A stretch of DNA of 64,000 nt from Cochlodiniinecator piscidefendens (GCF_011326755.1 NZ_JAAOIE010000004.1:124001-188000), one strand, 5' to 3'. Positions 7,861 to 17,454 are shown, counted from the first letter of the stretch. Numbers and translations: made by a program. The notes: generated from the sequence alone by a model not told the origin.

Positions 7861-10790
7861 GATACATCCTCTGAAACAGCGTCCATCGTTTCATCCCATT
7901 CGCCAAATCGCGCGAGGTGATCGTAATCACCGCCAAACCGAACGGTGGCCACTGCGCGACGGGATGTATATCCTTTGTCAGGCTCAAAATAGGCTCTAAT
8001 AAGGCTGTTTAGCTCTTCCCAAGTCTTTTCAATGCCGGGGTCGCCCATGGGTGCGTCGATTTCTTTTTGCGCACCAAGTCCGATATATGTCGCACCCGTT
8101 ACTTGGGGATGGCCGAGGTGTTTAAATCCGCCACGTTCGACTATTGCGGCCTCTAACAGTAGTTGCTTGTCAAAATACTTTTGTTCTTTAACGCTGGGCG
8201 GCGTACCGGTTTTGTAATCGTAGATATGAACGGTTCCGTCTTTTAGGCGATCAAAACGGTCTGCTTTGGCGGTTAGGGTGAAATCCATATCATCCAGCGG
8301 CGTATGCCCCATTTGTTCAGGCGCTTCGGGCGTGCCCTTGGTCTGGCGTTCGTGTTCTTTTGCGATGAACCACTCTGCGGCGCGCGCGAGCTTTGATCGC
8401 CAAATACGTCGTGTTGCGGGCCACGGGGCCTGATCGTTTAACACTGTATCTGCAATTTCCATCAGTTCATCGGTTGTTTGTCCGCCTTCTTTGATGAAAT
8501 CCTCCAGTACAGAATGCAAAATGGTCCCACGCAAGGGCGCATCCGGTTCCTGCCGAATAGGGTCGAGTGGTTTGAGGCCCAGAACATATTGGGCGTAGAT
8601 CGCATATGGATCGCGGATCAGGGTTTTTATGCGCGTTACCGAAAGCTGCCTTGGGCGCTGATCCGAAGGTGGACGGGGGGAAGGGCGCCGTTCTGGTGCA
8701 ACGGCGGCTTCTGGTGTTTCCAAAGCCTCGGCTAAAGAAAGCCAATAGTTGCCGCGGGTTTGCATTTCTTTGACCAATGCAGCGCCGTTTTGTTCCTTTA
8801 GCCCGTTCATTAAATTGAGCAGCCTGTTCACCCAACGTGATGGTACAGTTTCGGCCTCTGCATCGCGGATAGATCGTGTGATCCAGACCTCTGGCGATGC
8901 GGCGGCTTGTTGAAAGTCGTGCGCCGAAAGCCCAATGCGACGTTCAGGTAACAAAAGCCCTGCGTCTTTGCGCATTTGACGGTTTAGCCAAGGGTCAGGG
9001 GTGGGTTGTTCTGGCCAAGTCCCGTCATTCAAGCCGCCCAAAATCATGAGATCAGCACCTTGAACGCGTGCCTCTAGCGTGCCCCATATCATGATGTTTG
9101 GATGGGGGCGGGTTGGGTCACGGACCTCTGCCCGGCCCAAAACCGCAAGAAACAGAGAATTGTAATCAGCAGGCCCCATAACCCCACCTGCGTCCGCTTC
9201 TTGCATTAGGCCATCAATGCTATTTTTCGCGGTGCGCCCGGCCTGTTTTTCCCACAATTCGCCGCCGTTGTCGGGTGTAGGGCCTGCGGATAGGGTTTCA
9301 GCGATTTGGATGTGGTCGCTCAGGTGTTCTTTGAGATGCCGTTTTGCGATGAACTCAAGATCCCCCAGCAGATCGCATATCCATGTGACCCACGCAACGC
9401 GCCCATCATCGCCAGATTTTCGCGCGTTGGCCCAAGCAAGCAGGCTTTCGTGATCAGGAAACGGCGGGCCATGACGCCGAAGTTTTAACTCTAATTCCCG
9501 CGTCCATAGCAGGTGAAGCCCCCGTTCGCTGCCACCGGTATTGGTAAGCGGATGTTTAAGCAGGGTAAGCAATGCTTCTGAGGTGAGCTTTTGCCCAAAC
9601 AAAGCAGAGATATGACGCAAAAAACGTCCCGGTGCAGATAACTGAAGCGGGCGACCGGCGCTGTCGTCGGGTTCAATGCCCCATTGATCTAAGGCGGCAG
9701 TGACTTGTCGTGTCAGTTGGCGGTCGGGTGAAATCAAGGCAGCTGTTTCACCGGTTTTGGCGGCTTGACGCAAACGAAGCGCGATCGCTACGGCTTCGGC
9801 ACGCGCTGATGGGGCCTCCAACAGCGTTACGTTTTCAACGGCGCGGGGCAGATCCGTTAGGTGTTTTCCGTCGCGCATCCATTGATCGGTAACGGGTGCC
9901 GGGCGTAGCGCTAGCGACAACAATTGATTACGCTCTGGGCTTGGGGCGGGTTGATTATCCCACCGTTCGACTTTTCTGGGTTCAACCCCTGCGCCGCGCA
10001 AAAGCTTTGCAAATCGGTATTGCGGGTGATCTTCGGAAGTTAAGGCATCTTCCATGCGGGACCAAATGTGATCAGGTAGATCGAAGTCGAACCCCGGAAG
10101 AATAAGCGCGCCTTGGGGCAATTGCGCCGCTGCGAGCATCAATTGGTGGGTGGTTCCACGTGATCCGGTTGAACCTGCGATGATGATCGGGTGTTGTGGC
10201 GGATTTTTTTCCCACGATGCAATAAGCCGCCCAACCACGAGCCTTTGGCGTGCCTCTTTGTCGGGGGCGTGTTGCATGTCGGCTTCGAAAAACTGCTGAA
10301 CGAGGGTCACAAATTTCAGGGCGCGTTCCCAGTGGCCGGATTGATCGCTGATGTCCAATCCCGCGATTTTTTCTGGCGGTACATTTTCTCCCTGCATTTC
10401 ATCCATCAGCCCGGCCAGACTGTCAGCCAAATCGAACAACGCCGCACGTGGCGCAAGGTCTGGCTCTTGTTCAAGCAAATGCGAAATAAGCTGTGTTAAT
10501 TCAAGACGGCGGCGCAATGGGGGAACGGCTGGAGGAATATCACTAAGGGCGACATCGGTGGCAAGGTCTGTAATGAGCCGTAACCGTGGCAGTAAAAACG
10601 CACCACGCTGCGCAAAGAGTTCTTTTAAGCGTCGCTGCATTCTACGTGTGTTTACATAGACTTCAACACGAGCGAGTTCTTCTGGTGGTTGATCCGCACT
10701 GCGCGCGATTAAGCCATCCACAAGTGCTGAGGGAAAATCAACACCGGGTGGTAACGCAAAAATGCGCTGCGTGCTGTCGTCTTTAAACAT
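7857..10790 (-). CDS. addB: AddB nuclease subunit of the AddAB complex
   Basis: 977 residues, typical of alphaproteobacterial AddB. The N-terminal part is a degenerate helicase-like domain. The C-terminus has a RecB-family nuclease with GTILHSVLEDF and the catalytic HIYDYKTG element. I see essentially one cysteine (in WICDLL), so the 4Fe-4S staple described for Bacillus AddB appears to be absent here. It overlaps the nucleotidyltransferase gene upstream by eight bases and addA downstream by four, giving a tightly packed operon. Confidence 0.95.
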   Translation of the reverse strand: MFKDDSTQRIFALPPGVDFPSALVDGLIARSADQPPEELARVEVYVNTRRMQRRLKELFAQRGAFLLPRLRLITDLATDVALSDIPPAVPPLRRRLELTQLISHLLEQEPDLAPRAALFDLADSLAGLMDEMQGENVPPEKIAGLDISDQSGHWERALKFVTLVQQFFEADMQHAPDKEARQRLVVGRLIASWEKNPPQHPIIIAGSTGSRGTTHQLMLAAAQLPQGALILPGFDFDLPDHIWSRMEDALTSEDHPQYRFAKLLRGAGVEPRKVERWDNQPAPSPERNQLLSLALRPAPVTDQWMRDGKHLTDLPRAVENVTLLEAPSARAEAVAIALRLRQAAKTGETAALISPDRQLTRQVTAALDQWGIEPDDSAGRPLQLSAPGRFLRHISALFGQKLTSEALLTLLKHPLTNTGGSERGLHLLWTRELELKLRRHGPPFPDHESLLAWANARKSGDDGRVAWVTWICDLLGDLEFIAKRHLKEHLSDHIQIAETLSAGPTPDNGGELWEKQAGRTAKNSIDGLMQEADAGGVMGPADYNSLFLAVLGRAEVRDPTRPHPNIMIWGTLEARVQGADLMILGGLNDGTWPEQPTPDPWLNRQMRKDAGLLLPERRIGLSAHDFQQAAASPEVWITRSIRDAEAETVPSRWVNRLLNLMNGLKEQNGAALVKEMQTRGNYWLSLAEALETPEAAVAPERRPSPRPPSDQRPRQLSVTRIKTLIRDPYAIYAQYVLGLKPLDPIRQEPDAPLRGTILHSVLEDFIKEGGQTTDELMEIADTVLNDQAPWPATRRIWRSKLARAAEWFIAKEHERQTKGTPEAPEQMGHTPLDDMDFTLTAKADRFDRLKDGTVHIYDYKTGTPPSVKEQKYFDKQLLLEAAIVERGGFKHLGHPQVTGATYIGLGAQKEIDAPMGDPGIEKTWEELNSLIRAYFEPDKGYTSRRAVATVRFGGDYDHLARFGEWDETMDAVSEDVS

Positions 10791-11469
10791 GGGTTTCTTC
10801 TAACATTTTTTCGGCGGTTGTAATGCCTTCGGGGGTGCCAACATCACACCATTTTCCGGTGTAAGGCAGACCATAAACGCGCTGTGTTTTTATCATTTCA
10901 TCCCACAATACATTTAGCGAAAATGCAGTTTGTTCGATGTGTGCTAGGCCATCCGTTTTGATAATTTGCGCGCCAGAATATACATATCCAGCCCCCCGGG
11001 AAATGCGCTGTGCGGCATCAAGGGAAAAGTCACCATCTCCGGTATAGGAATGTGCATGTGATGGGGGAATAAGCAGTAACAATGCGTCCATTTTTTCGGG
11101 ATTCCATGCGTTTGCCAATTCAGTCAGAGGGTTCGGACCAGACCATACAACATCGGGATTAAAGGTATAAATGGGATCAGACCCCAGCAGCGGCAGCGCC
11201 TTTTTTAACCCGCCACCTGTTTCGAGAACCGCGTTTGTTTCGTCCGATATTTGCGCACGGTCTTTGACAGTTTCTTTTATCAAATTGCCTTTGTAGTGAA
11301 TGTTTACAACGGTATTTGCGATGTCCGCATCCACGACCCAATTCAGCGCACGATCAAGTAACGTTATGCCAGAGACCGGAATTAACGGTTTTGGCCTATC
11401 TTTGGTCAATTCACCCATACGGGTTCCAAAACCCGCTGCGAACAACATCAATGAATTGGGCTGACTCAT
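10783..11469 (-). CDS. Sugar-1-phosphate nucleotidyltransferase, MurU-like
   Basis: 228 residues with the nucleotidyltransferase signature AAGFGTRMGELT..RPKPLIPV at residues 11-34 and a late KWCDVGTPEG. It resembles N-acetylmuramate-1-phosphate uridylyltransferase (MurU) of peptidoglycan recycling and related mannose-1-phosphate guanylyltransferases. In the operons I recall from this class, a phosphotransferase gene (amgK type) lies between tsaE and this gene. Here only 15 bases separate them, so that kinase is missing from this position. Assignment to MurU rests on position and length. Confidence 0.78.
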   Translation of the reverse strand: MSQPNSLMLFAAGFGTRMGELTKDRPKPLIPVSGITLLDRALNWVVDADIANTVVNIHYKGNLIKETVKDRAQISDETNAVLETGGGLKKALPLLGSDPIYTFNPDVVWSGPNPLTELANAWNPEKMDALLLLIPPSHAHSYTGDGDFSLDAAQRISRGAGYVYSGAQIIKTDGLAHIEQTAFSLNVLWDEMIKTQRVYGLPYTGKWCDVGTPEGITTAEKMLEETHV

Positions 11470-11484
11470 GACTTTGCCTTTCGG

Positions 11485-11946
11485 TCAAACGACATCAAAT
11501 ATTTTATCCCATTGTGGTGACGACCCAGAAAAGGTGATTTTCCGATCTTGGTCATTTTCCAGCATTTCAAAGGAAAGTTGCAATGCGTTTTCGGGGGTTT
11601 CACTGCCCAGCCGATCTGCCCATTCGATCAAACACAATGAGGTCTCAAAAGCTTCGTCCAGCCCCAGTTCAAAAACCTCGTCGGGATGAGTTAGGCGGTA
11701 TAAATCACAGTGCCAAATATCAAAGTTCGAAGTTTCGTAAGTCTGAACCAATGTGAATGTGGGGGATGGGACGTCTTCTGCATAGTCCAGCAGGCTTTGA
11801 ATAAGGGCGCGAGCAAAATGTGTTTTCCCGGCGCCAATTGGTCCTTCTAGCAAAACCGCATCGCCTGTCCCAAGAGTTGGCGCAAGTTGCTGCGCCAATT
11901 CGGTGGTGGCTGTGTCGGATTGAAGGATCAGTGTTTTTGTGCGCAT
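11485..11946 (-). CDS. tsaE: tRNA threonylcarbamoyladenosine biosynthesis ATPase TsaE
   Basis: 153 residues. The P-loop GPIGAGKTHFAR, the conserved SPTFTLVQTYE motif and the HCDLYRL motif identify TsaE. TsaE energises the TsaBD complex that makes t6A37 in ANN-decoding tRNAs; tsaD is also in this window at 32114-33211. It is first in the compact leftward run tsaE - nucleotidyltransferase - addB - addA. Confidence 0.95.
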   Translation of the reverse strand: MRTKTLILQSDTATTELAQQLAPTLGTGDAVLLEGPIGAGKTHFARALIQSLLDYAEDVPSPTFTLVQTYETSNFDIWHCDLYRLTHPDEVFELGLDEAFETSLCLIEWADRLGSETPENALQLSFEMLENDQDRKITFSGSSPQWDKIFDVV

Positions 11947-11983
11947 ACGCCAGTTTTACTGGCTCATGCTACAGCCGCAAGTA

Positions 11984-13570
11984 CTATGATATATTGCTTT
12001 GCATCAACTGTGGTTCAGCGTCAGGCAAAATATTGGCCAGACGGCGAAATCTGACCGATGTTGACCCACCTTGAATTGCGGAAACACTACACAACAGACG
12101 GATACCGTCATGCGTTTGGATGTGGTCGCTCCACCCTTCGCGCGCTTCGGTTTGAGAGGCAAAAACCGTAAGTCGCGCCCACACATCCGATGGTTTACAC
12201 GCCTTACGCCAAAGGTTTGTTGCTTCGGTTATGTTGAATTCGCCTAATGTTGTGCTGGGATCGATACCCCAAATGTCTGCATAACCTGCGTTGGATAGCG
12301 TTAACGGGCCCGCGGAAGAAAACACAGCGATCGCCTCGGGAATTTCGTCTATGATGGCCTGAGATAGAGAAAGTTCGGCCCGAAAATGCCGTGTCAAAGA
12401 AATCTCAGTTGAGATATCTTCGATATGCATTGCGATTGAGCGATTGCTATGCGGCCGTACAATAATCCGGTAGGTGCGCCCGCTGGGCAATGACCACGTT
12501 TCCTCGTAGCCTTCGTCTGATTGATCTTCGCCCAACGCCAGAATCTGGTTGCGCCAATATTTGTAATTTTTGGGTTCCGGGATCATACGATCATTGCGCA
12601 GGCGATCTAGAAGTATTCTGAGGCTCGGTTTTGACGCAAGAAAATCTGCCGAAAGATTGGTCAAATTTGCCATTGCTGGATTGAACAATGTTAGCTTCTG
12701 TTTCTCGTCAAAGATCGCGATGCCGATGTGGAGGCTGGCAAAGGATTTTGAAACAGTTTGAACAAAGTCGCGAAGATTGCTTTCGGCTTTGATGACATCA
12801 TCAACTTCTTTCGCGAAAAACAGCTTACCTGCAGAGGTCTGGGCATATGAGCAGTCAAACCAAGTCTCTACACCTTGAATAGATTTAACGCGTTGCGTCG
12901 TGTTGTTGAATCTAAGGGACGCAGCATCAAATAGGGGTCTAGGGGGCCATCCATTTCGCCGTGACGGTTCTGTCTGACCTTCTGACGCGTCAAGATAGGC
13001 TTTGTTCGCCCACAGCAGATTACCCGCTTCATCCTGTTTCCAGGTCATGATGGGGGCGTGTTCCACAACGCGTCTCAGTGTGTCGACTTCAATCGATCTG
13101 GCGTCCTCAAGGGCATTTGTCCGATGTGCTTTTTGCTCTTTTAATTCTATGCGTGTGACACCGTTTTTTCGTAAAATTTCTAAAGAACCTGCATCCGCGG
13201 AGTCCTCGGCAAACAGTGTAATCGAACGGTTTTCCTGAGTTTGCGCGCATTCTTCGGTCAGCGATGGAAAGCGCCTATTGAGTGCGTGACATAGGCGAAC
13301 CAGCCCTGCTTTCTCCGGGGATCCCTTTTGGAAAAGGGTCATCGCTGATGCACTGGCATCAAGCAATGTGTTTCCTTCGAACAAAAATACTTTTGTTTCA
13401 TCTGCTGGAGGAGCGGCCAAAATATCATCGGGAGCACGATCTTCGGCTGCTGGGTTGCGGTATAAAGTGAACCAAATGCCAATGCTCGCACCAACAATTG
13501 AACTGATTAAAACTGTGAGAAGTACGGTAAGATCAATTTGTTCCACTGGAATCGCCTTTAAAGAAAGCAC
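11984..13570 (-). CDS. Membrane-anchored PAS-domain protein without kinase domain
   Basis: 528 residues. One N-terminal membrane segment (about residues 12-35, LTVLLTVLISS.. then GIWFTLYR) is followed by several PAS-like units: near 170-270 (ITWK-type MTWKQDEAGNLLWANKAYL), 285-395 (LHIGIAIFDEKQKLTLFNP) and 405-500 (IIDEIPEAIAVFSSAGPLTLSNAGYADIWG). There is no histidine kinase, GGDEF or EAL domain, so it would act by protein contact or as a sensor scaffold. It starts with GTG and has no strong ribosome site. It lies 52 bases downstream of regB, same strand, which suggests a role in the same redox or energy signal. Confidence 0.8.
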   Translation of the reverse strand: MLSLKAIPVEQIDLTVLLTVLISSIVGASIGIWFTLYRNPAAEDRAPDDILAAPPADETKVFLFEGNTLLDASASAMTLFQKGSPEKAGLVRLCHALNRRFPSLTEECAQTQENRSITLFAEDSADAGSLEILRKNGVTRIELKEQKAHRTNALEDARSIEVDTLRRVVEHAPIMTWKQDEAGNLLWANKAYLDASEGQTEPSRRNGWPPRPLFDAASLRFNNTTQRVKSIQGVETWFDCSYAQTSAGKLFFAKEVDDVIKAESNLRDFVQTVSKSFASLHIGIAIFDEKQKLTLFNPAMANLTNLSADFLASKPSLRILLDRLRNDRMIPEPKNYKYWRNQILALGEDQSDEGYEETWSLPSGRTYRIIVRPHSNRSIAMHIEDISTEISLTRHFRAELSLSQAIIDEIPEAIAVFSSAGPLTLSNAGYADIWGIDPSTTLGEFNITEATNLWRKACKPSDVWARLTVFASQTEAREGWSDHIQTHDGIRLLCSVSAIQGGSTSVRFRRLANILPDAEPQLMQSNIS

Positions 13571-13622
13571 TGGGCGAAAGTTTGCTTACTCAATGGTTAA
13601 CAGATCGTTAATTTTCTGAATT

Positions 13623-15017
13623 TTATGCTCGTATAGGTTGATTATTTCCCAATGGAACGCCGGGGTTATGGTGTTCAGGTCCTGTGTTTTCCCGGTTCCA
13701 GACAACTTCGACGATAGCGCCGCATTTTTCCGGACGATCGTCTTCATTTAGAAATGGATCGGATCCATTGGCGAAGGTTAGTTCAGCGCCGGAACGCTCT
13801 AAAAGCGTTTTTGCAATGAATAAGCCCAACCCCATTCCTTCGTATCCAGGTCTTTCAGACTTATGAGATGCTGATCGCCGCCGCCGCATAAATGGGTCTC
13901 CAATACGACCAATAACATGGGGCGCATAGCCTTTACCGTCATCAATGATCTGCAATTGTATGCGGTCGTGGTCCCACCATCCTTCGACCCAAACGTTGCT
14001 CTCGGCGAAATCGACAGCATTTTGTATGAGATTGCGGACACCATGAATCAGCTCGGGTTGTCGTTGTAAAATCGGTTGTGGATCATCCAAATCATCGGCG
14101 TAAAAATCAAAGTGAATGTGAATGCCGCGATTTATGTGTGGTTCGGCAGCTTCTTGGATAACAGCTTCGAAGGGAGCCGAGCGAAGATGCAGGTCGTCTT
14201 TGCCCGCGCGCCCCATAGAATGCAGAATTTCGCGACATCGGTTCGCCTGATCGCGGATCAGTTCGACATCTTCCAACAGCTCAGGTTGCTCTTTGACCTC
14301 TTCAATCAATTCAGCGCTGACCAATTTAATCGTAGCAAGGGGGGTACCTAATTCATGCGCGGCAGCGGCAATCACACCCCCGAGGTCCGTTAGTTTTTGT
14401 TCCCGAGAAAGCGCCATTTGCGTTGCGAGAAGGGCCTCTGACATCGAATGAATTTCAGATGTCACGCGCCTTGCGTAGATTCCTAGAAATACTGTGCCAA
14501 TAACGATTGCAACCCAAAAGCCCCGCAAAAATATGGTCGGCATGCGCAGGATAAAGCCCTCTTCGGTGCGCAACTGTATGTGATAAAACATGAGTAAGGT
14601 TATCAATACCAACGATATCGCGCCGAGAAGAACTGTTGAGCGAATATGAAGCACAGTGGCCGAAATCGTCACAGGCGCGACAATCAGCAATGCAAATGGG
14701 TTGTGCAAACCTCCGGTGAGGAACAACAACAAAGCAAGCTGCGTAATATCAAACAACAGCATCAACACCGATTGAAGCTCTGACAGACGCTTGTTTTCGG
14801 GAAACACGAAGATAAAAATCAGATTGGCTACAACGGATATGCTGACGACCAGATAAACAAGTCCAAGATCAAGCGTCAGGTTGAAAATGCGCTGCGCGAT
14901 GGTGATCGCGACGATTTGGCCGATAATCGCAACCCACCTTAGAACGATAAGCGTTCTAAGCCGGAGCCAATTGCTGTGAGTATCGCGGTCAAACAGTGCG
15001 GATTTTTGGTCAGTCAT
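13623..15017 (-). CDS. regB: Redox-sensing histidine kinase RegB/PrrB/ActS
   Basis: 464 residues from the ATG at 15017; an in-frame TTG at 15071 would add 18 unlikely residues. Six membrane helices fill residues 20-185 and include the quinone-linked heptapeptide GGLHNPF (102-108). The phospho-acceptor is H221 in HELGTP and the redox-responsive cysteine is C261 in NRCREIL. Both are offset by four from the R. capsulatus H225 and C265. The ATPase domain shows NLIQNAVDFA, DDGKGYAP and GMGLGLFI. It signals to RegA at 15807-16367 and is divergent from senC, the classic Rhodobacterales arrangement. Confidence 0.97.
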   Translation of the reverse strand: MTDQKSALFDRDTHSNWLRLRTLIVLRWVAIIGQIVAITIAQRIFNLTLDLGLVYLVVSISVVANLIFIFVFPENKRLSELQSVLMLLFDITQLALLLFLTGGLHNPFALLIVAPVTISATVLHIRSTVLLGAISLVLITLLMFYHIQLRTEEGFILRMPTIFLRGFWVAIVIGTVFLGIYARRVTSEIHSMSEALLATQMALSREQKLTDLGGVIAAAAHELGTPLATIKLVSAELIEEVKEQPELLEDVELIRDQANRCREILHSMGRAGKDDLHLRSAPFEAVIQEAAEPHINRGIHIHFDFYADDLDDPQPILQRQPELIHGVRNLIQNAVDFAESNVWVEGWWDHDRIQLQIIDDGKGYAPHVIGRIGDPFMRRRRSASHKSERPGYEGMGLGLFIAKTLLERSGAELTFANGSDPFLNEDDRPEKCGAIVEVVWNRENTGPEHHNPGVPLGNNQPIRA

Positions 15018-15106
15018 AAAAGGGCCTATTGCGTCACCATGTGCAATTGTTAGACAGCACTGTCTCTGCAATCAATGGCGGGCGCATTTCTGAAAAGGAA
15101 AACAGG

Positions 15107-15730
15107 ATGATCAGGACATATGCAATTGTTGCTTCAGCGGCAATTTTATCTTTACTTGCAGGGCTTTGGTACAGTTCCAGAGAAACATCTGATGACATAT
15201 TTGCCGCATGCCGCTCTGTGCGTGTTGCTGGCGGGATGAGCAGCATCGGCGGCCCATTCGAATTAGTAAATCAGGACGGTCAGGCTGTAACTGACGCAGA
15301 TGTGATCACGGAACCGACAATTCTGTATTTTGGCTATACGTTTTGCCCAGACATTTGCCCTGCGGATACCGCACGCAATGCCGAAGCTGTGGTTATACTC
15401 GAAGGCGAAGGCACTTTGGTTACGCCGGTCATGATTACGATTGACCCGGCACGTGACACACCTGAAGTGATGAAAGATTTTGCCTTTAACTTGCATGATC
15501 GGATGATTGGCCTGACCGGTACCGAAGAACAAGTCGCTGCAGCTTCGCGGGCTTACCGCGGTTACTTCCAAAAGGAAGAAAACGGTGATCCAGAGTTCTA
15601 TTTGGTGAGCCATTCTACCCAGAGCTACCTTGCTTTGCCGGAACACGGCGTGGTCGAGGTGTATAACCGGAGTACACCCCCGCAAGAAATGGCGGAAAGT
15701 GTTTCTTGCTTCGTCGATGCGGCCAGCTAA
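15107..15730 (+). CDS. senC: SCO1/SenC/PrrC family copper-thiol protein
   Basis: 207 residues from the ATG at 15107. An N-terminal membrane anchor (residues 5-22) is followed by a thioredoxin-fold domain. Copper ligands are C80 and C84 in TFCPDIC, and H169 in LVSHS. SCO proteins deliver copper to the CuA or CuB site of cytochrome oxidase; in Rhodobacter the homologue PrrC/SenC also influences RegBA signalling. The gene is divergent from regB and followed by regA. Confidence 0.95.
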   Translation: MIRTYAIVASAAILSLLAGLWYSSRETSDDIFAACRSVRVAGGMSSIGGPFELVNQDGQAVTDADVITEPTILYFGYTFCPDICPADTARNAEAVVILEGEGTLVTPVMITIDPARDTPEVMKDFAFNLHDRMIGLTGTEEQVAAASRAYRGYFQKEENGDPEFYLVSHSTQSYLALPEHGVVEVYNRSTPPQEMAESVSCFVDAAS

Positions 15731-15806
15731 TCCGCTGTTTCATCAAGAATTTGACCGTCTGTGCCCTTACGCCTAAAAAGGAATAAGGACGCAGGTTATA
15801 CAGGGG

Positions 15807-16367
15807 ATGCACATGGCTGAACAAGATATGGACCAGCTCGGCGAAGATCGATCACTACTGTTGGTTGATGACGATGAACCTTTTTTACGTCGCCTCACGC
15901 GCGCGATGGAAAAGCGTGGGTTCGAACCGGAAATGGCGGGATCCGTTGCAGCGGGCAAAGCGATCGCAACCGCGCGGCCGCCGGCGTATGCTGTGGTGGA
16001 TTTGCGGCTTGAGGATGGAAATGGGTTGGACGTAGTGGAAACGCTGCGTGAAAAACGCCCGGATGCGCGGATCATTGTCCTAACCGGATACGGCGCGATT
16101 GCGACGGCGGTTGCGGCGGTGAAAATGGGTGCGACGGACTATTTGTCAAAGCCTGCGGATGCCAATGACATTACTGCAGCGCTGTTGGCAAAGCCTGATG
16201 AACTCCCCCCGCCACCAGAGAACCCGATGTCTGCGGATCGGGTACGTTGGGAACATATTCAGCGCGTTTATGAGCTGTGTGATCGCAATGTTTCGGAAAC
16301 CGCACGGCGCCTGAATATGCACCGCAGAACATTGCAGCGTATTTTGGCAAAGCGGAGCCCACGCTAA
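15807..16367 (+). CDS. regA: Response regulator RegA/PrrA/ActR
   Basis: 186 residues. The receiver domain has the acidic pocket (LLVDDDEP), phospho-acceptor D65 in VVDLRL, and the conserved T and K of VLTGYG and LSKPAD. A proline-rich linker (PPPPENP) leads to a Fis-type helix-turn-helix at the C-terminus (NVSETARRLNMHRRTLQRIL). RegA controls photosynthesis, respiration, nitrogen and carbon fixation genes in response to redox. A second in-frame ATG two codons on is an alternative start. Its TAA overlaps the ATG of the next gene by one base. Confidence 0.97.
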   Translation: MHMAEQDMDQLGEDRSLLLVDDDEPFLRRLTRAMEKRGFEPEMAGSVAAGKAIATARPPAYAVVDLRLEDGNGLDVVETLREKRPDARIIVLTGYGAIATAVAAVKMGATDYLSKPADANDITAALLAKPDELPPPPENPMSADRVRWEHIQRVYELCDRNVSETARRLNMHRRTLQRILAKRSPR

Positions 16368-16867
16368 TGATACGGGCGGCAGCGTTATTCATATGTCTTG
16401 CGCTGTCGGCCTGTATGACTGCGGAAGAACCACCTGAAATCATTGGTGTTATTGGAGATTCTGAGGGATTGCATCCTGTCGGATCACAGCAGCGTATTGA
16501 TTTTGGGCGTGCGAAAATCGGTGTTGTTGATGCTATTTCGCGGCTGCTGGGCCGCGGTCCCACGGGTGAATTTTTCACCGAAGAATGCGGCGCTGGGCCA
16601 ATTACAGCCGTGTCGTGGGGGGATGATCTGAAATTGAATTTCATCGACGGTGCATTGCGCGGGTGGGTGATGCAAAGCGATGTGTTGCGCAGTGAAAATG
16701 GGCTGCGTGTTGGGCAAACACGCAGCGAATTAGAAGCGGCAGGCATTACTGATTTTGAAAACACGTCAATTGGTGTTGAGTTCGGATCAGAGGGTGTTTT
16801 CGGGTTGCTGAATGCGCAAAATGAACTGGCTTATGTGTGGTCCGGAGTAACCTGCTTTTACCGTTAA
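16367..16867 (+). CDS. Predicted lipoprotein of unknown function
   Basis: 166 residues. A type II signal peptide with lipobox LSAC puts the lipidated cysteine at residue 16. The remainder is a soluble domain with two further cysteine sites (EECGAG and VTCFYR) that could form a disulfide, and a repeated hydrophobic pattern around GLRVGQTRSELEAAG, which resembles small outer-membrane-assembly lipoproteins only in style. I do not recognise the family with confidence. Start/stop overlap with regA suggests co-transcription. Confidence 0.75.
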   Translation: MIRAAALFICLALSACMTAEEPPEIIGVIGDSEGLHPVGSQQRIDFGRAKIGVVDAISRLLGRGPTGEFFTEECGAGPITAVSWGDDLKLNFIDGALRGWVMQSDVLRSENGLRVGQTRSELEAAGITDFENTSIGVEFGSEGVFGLLNAQNELAYVWSGVTCFYR

Positions 16868-16910
16868 ACCGATGTATGGTTATTACGCATACGATTTGCG
16901 TGCGCGTCGC

Positions 16911-16951
16911 TTAGATCAATAATTGCCGAACGCCACTCAGTATTGATCTAA
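16911..16951. repeat. 10-bp inverted repeat at the edge of the decayed region
   Basis: TTAGATCAAT (16911-16920) and ATTGATCTAA (16942-16951) are perfect complements around a 21-base spacer. It lies 44 bases after the lipoprotein gene, just where conserved gene order ends. It could be a weak terminator or the trace of an insertion boundary. There is no T-run. Confidence 0.3.
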
Positions 16952-17049
16952 ACGTATGTTCCAAAGTCTGGCTTCAGATGAGGCTATCCGCCAGCCAACG
17001 ATACGACCTAAGTCAAGTTGCCCTAATGCGAAATCAGAACCGCGATATT

Positions 17050-17454
17050 TCATCTCTGTTCCGAACAATCTCGTTGGGCAATGAATGGGGAAATTCGAAT
17101 ATACTCCTGCAGGGCGAAATTGAATGGGATCTTACCATAAATAACTTGTTCTAAATACCATCCGTTGAAATCGCTAAAAGCACCAAAGTCTCCAGACAGT
17201 CTAGCCTGATAAGGTCTCTGGCCTGTGCTCTTTATGACTGCATCCATATATTGCGATATTTTGCCACCAAGCGCTGAATACTCATCATCAGCATAATCGT
17301 CTGAGTTGACTTCATGTCCAAGCTTCAAATCCGCGATGACCTCAGCGTTAGCGTGCAGGCCTTTAGCATAGAAGGTTATTAGATCGACGGAGATGAGCCG
17401 TTTTCTAGCCTCGCGAACAAAACTCTCACTACCGTAAAGCGCTGTCTTCAACAT
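17050..17454 (-). CDS. Hypothetical protein
   Basis: 134 residues, acidic to neutral, with no signal peptide or membrane segment. The N-terminal part is helical and basic (SESFVREARKRLISVDL), and the second half has aromatic patches (FSDFNGWYLEQVIYGKIPFNFALQEYI). I do not recognise it. It is flanked by sequence with no clear coding, in a stretch that contains several broken genes, so it may be an accessory cargo gene or itself a fragment. Confidence 0.45.
   Translation of the reverse strand: MLKTALYGSESFVREARKRLISVDLITFYAKGLHANAEVIADLKLGHEVNSDDYADDEYSALGGKISQYMDAVIKSTGQRPYQARLSGDFGAFSDFNGWYLEQVIYGKIPFNFALQEYIRISPFIAQRDCSEQR

Noticed and set aside
15263-15685. Leftward frame opposite senC
   Set aside because: senC has clear copper ligands and a correct length; the opposite frame shows no family features.
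16171-16764. 197-codon leftward frame opposite regA and the lipoprotein gene
   Set aside because: regA is certain on the plus strand; the leftward frame has low-complexity Ser/Pro composition.
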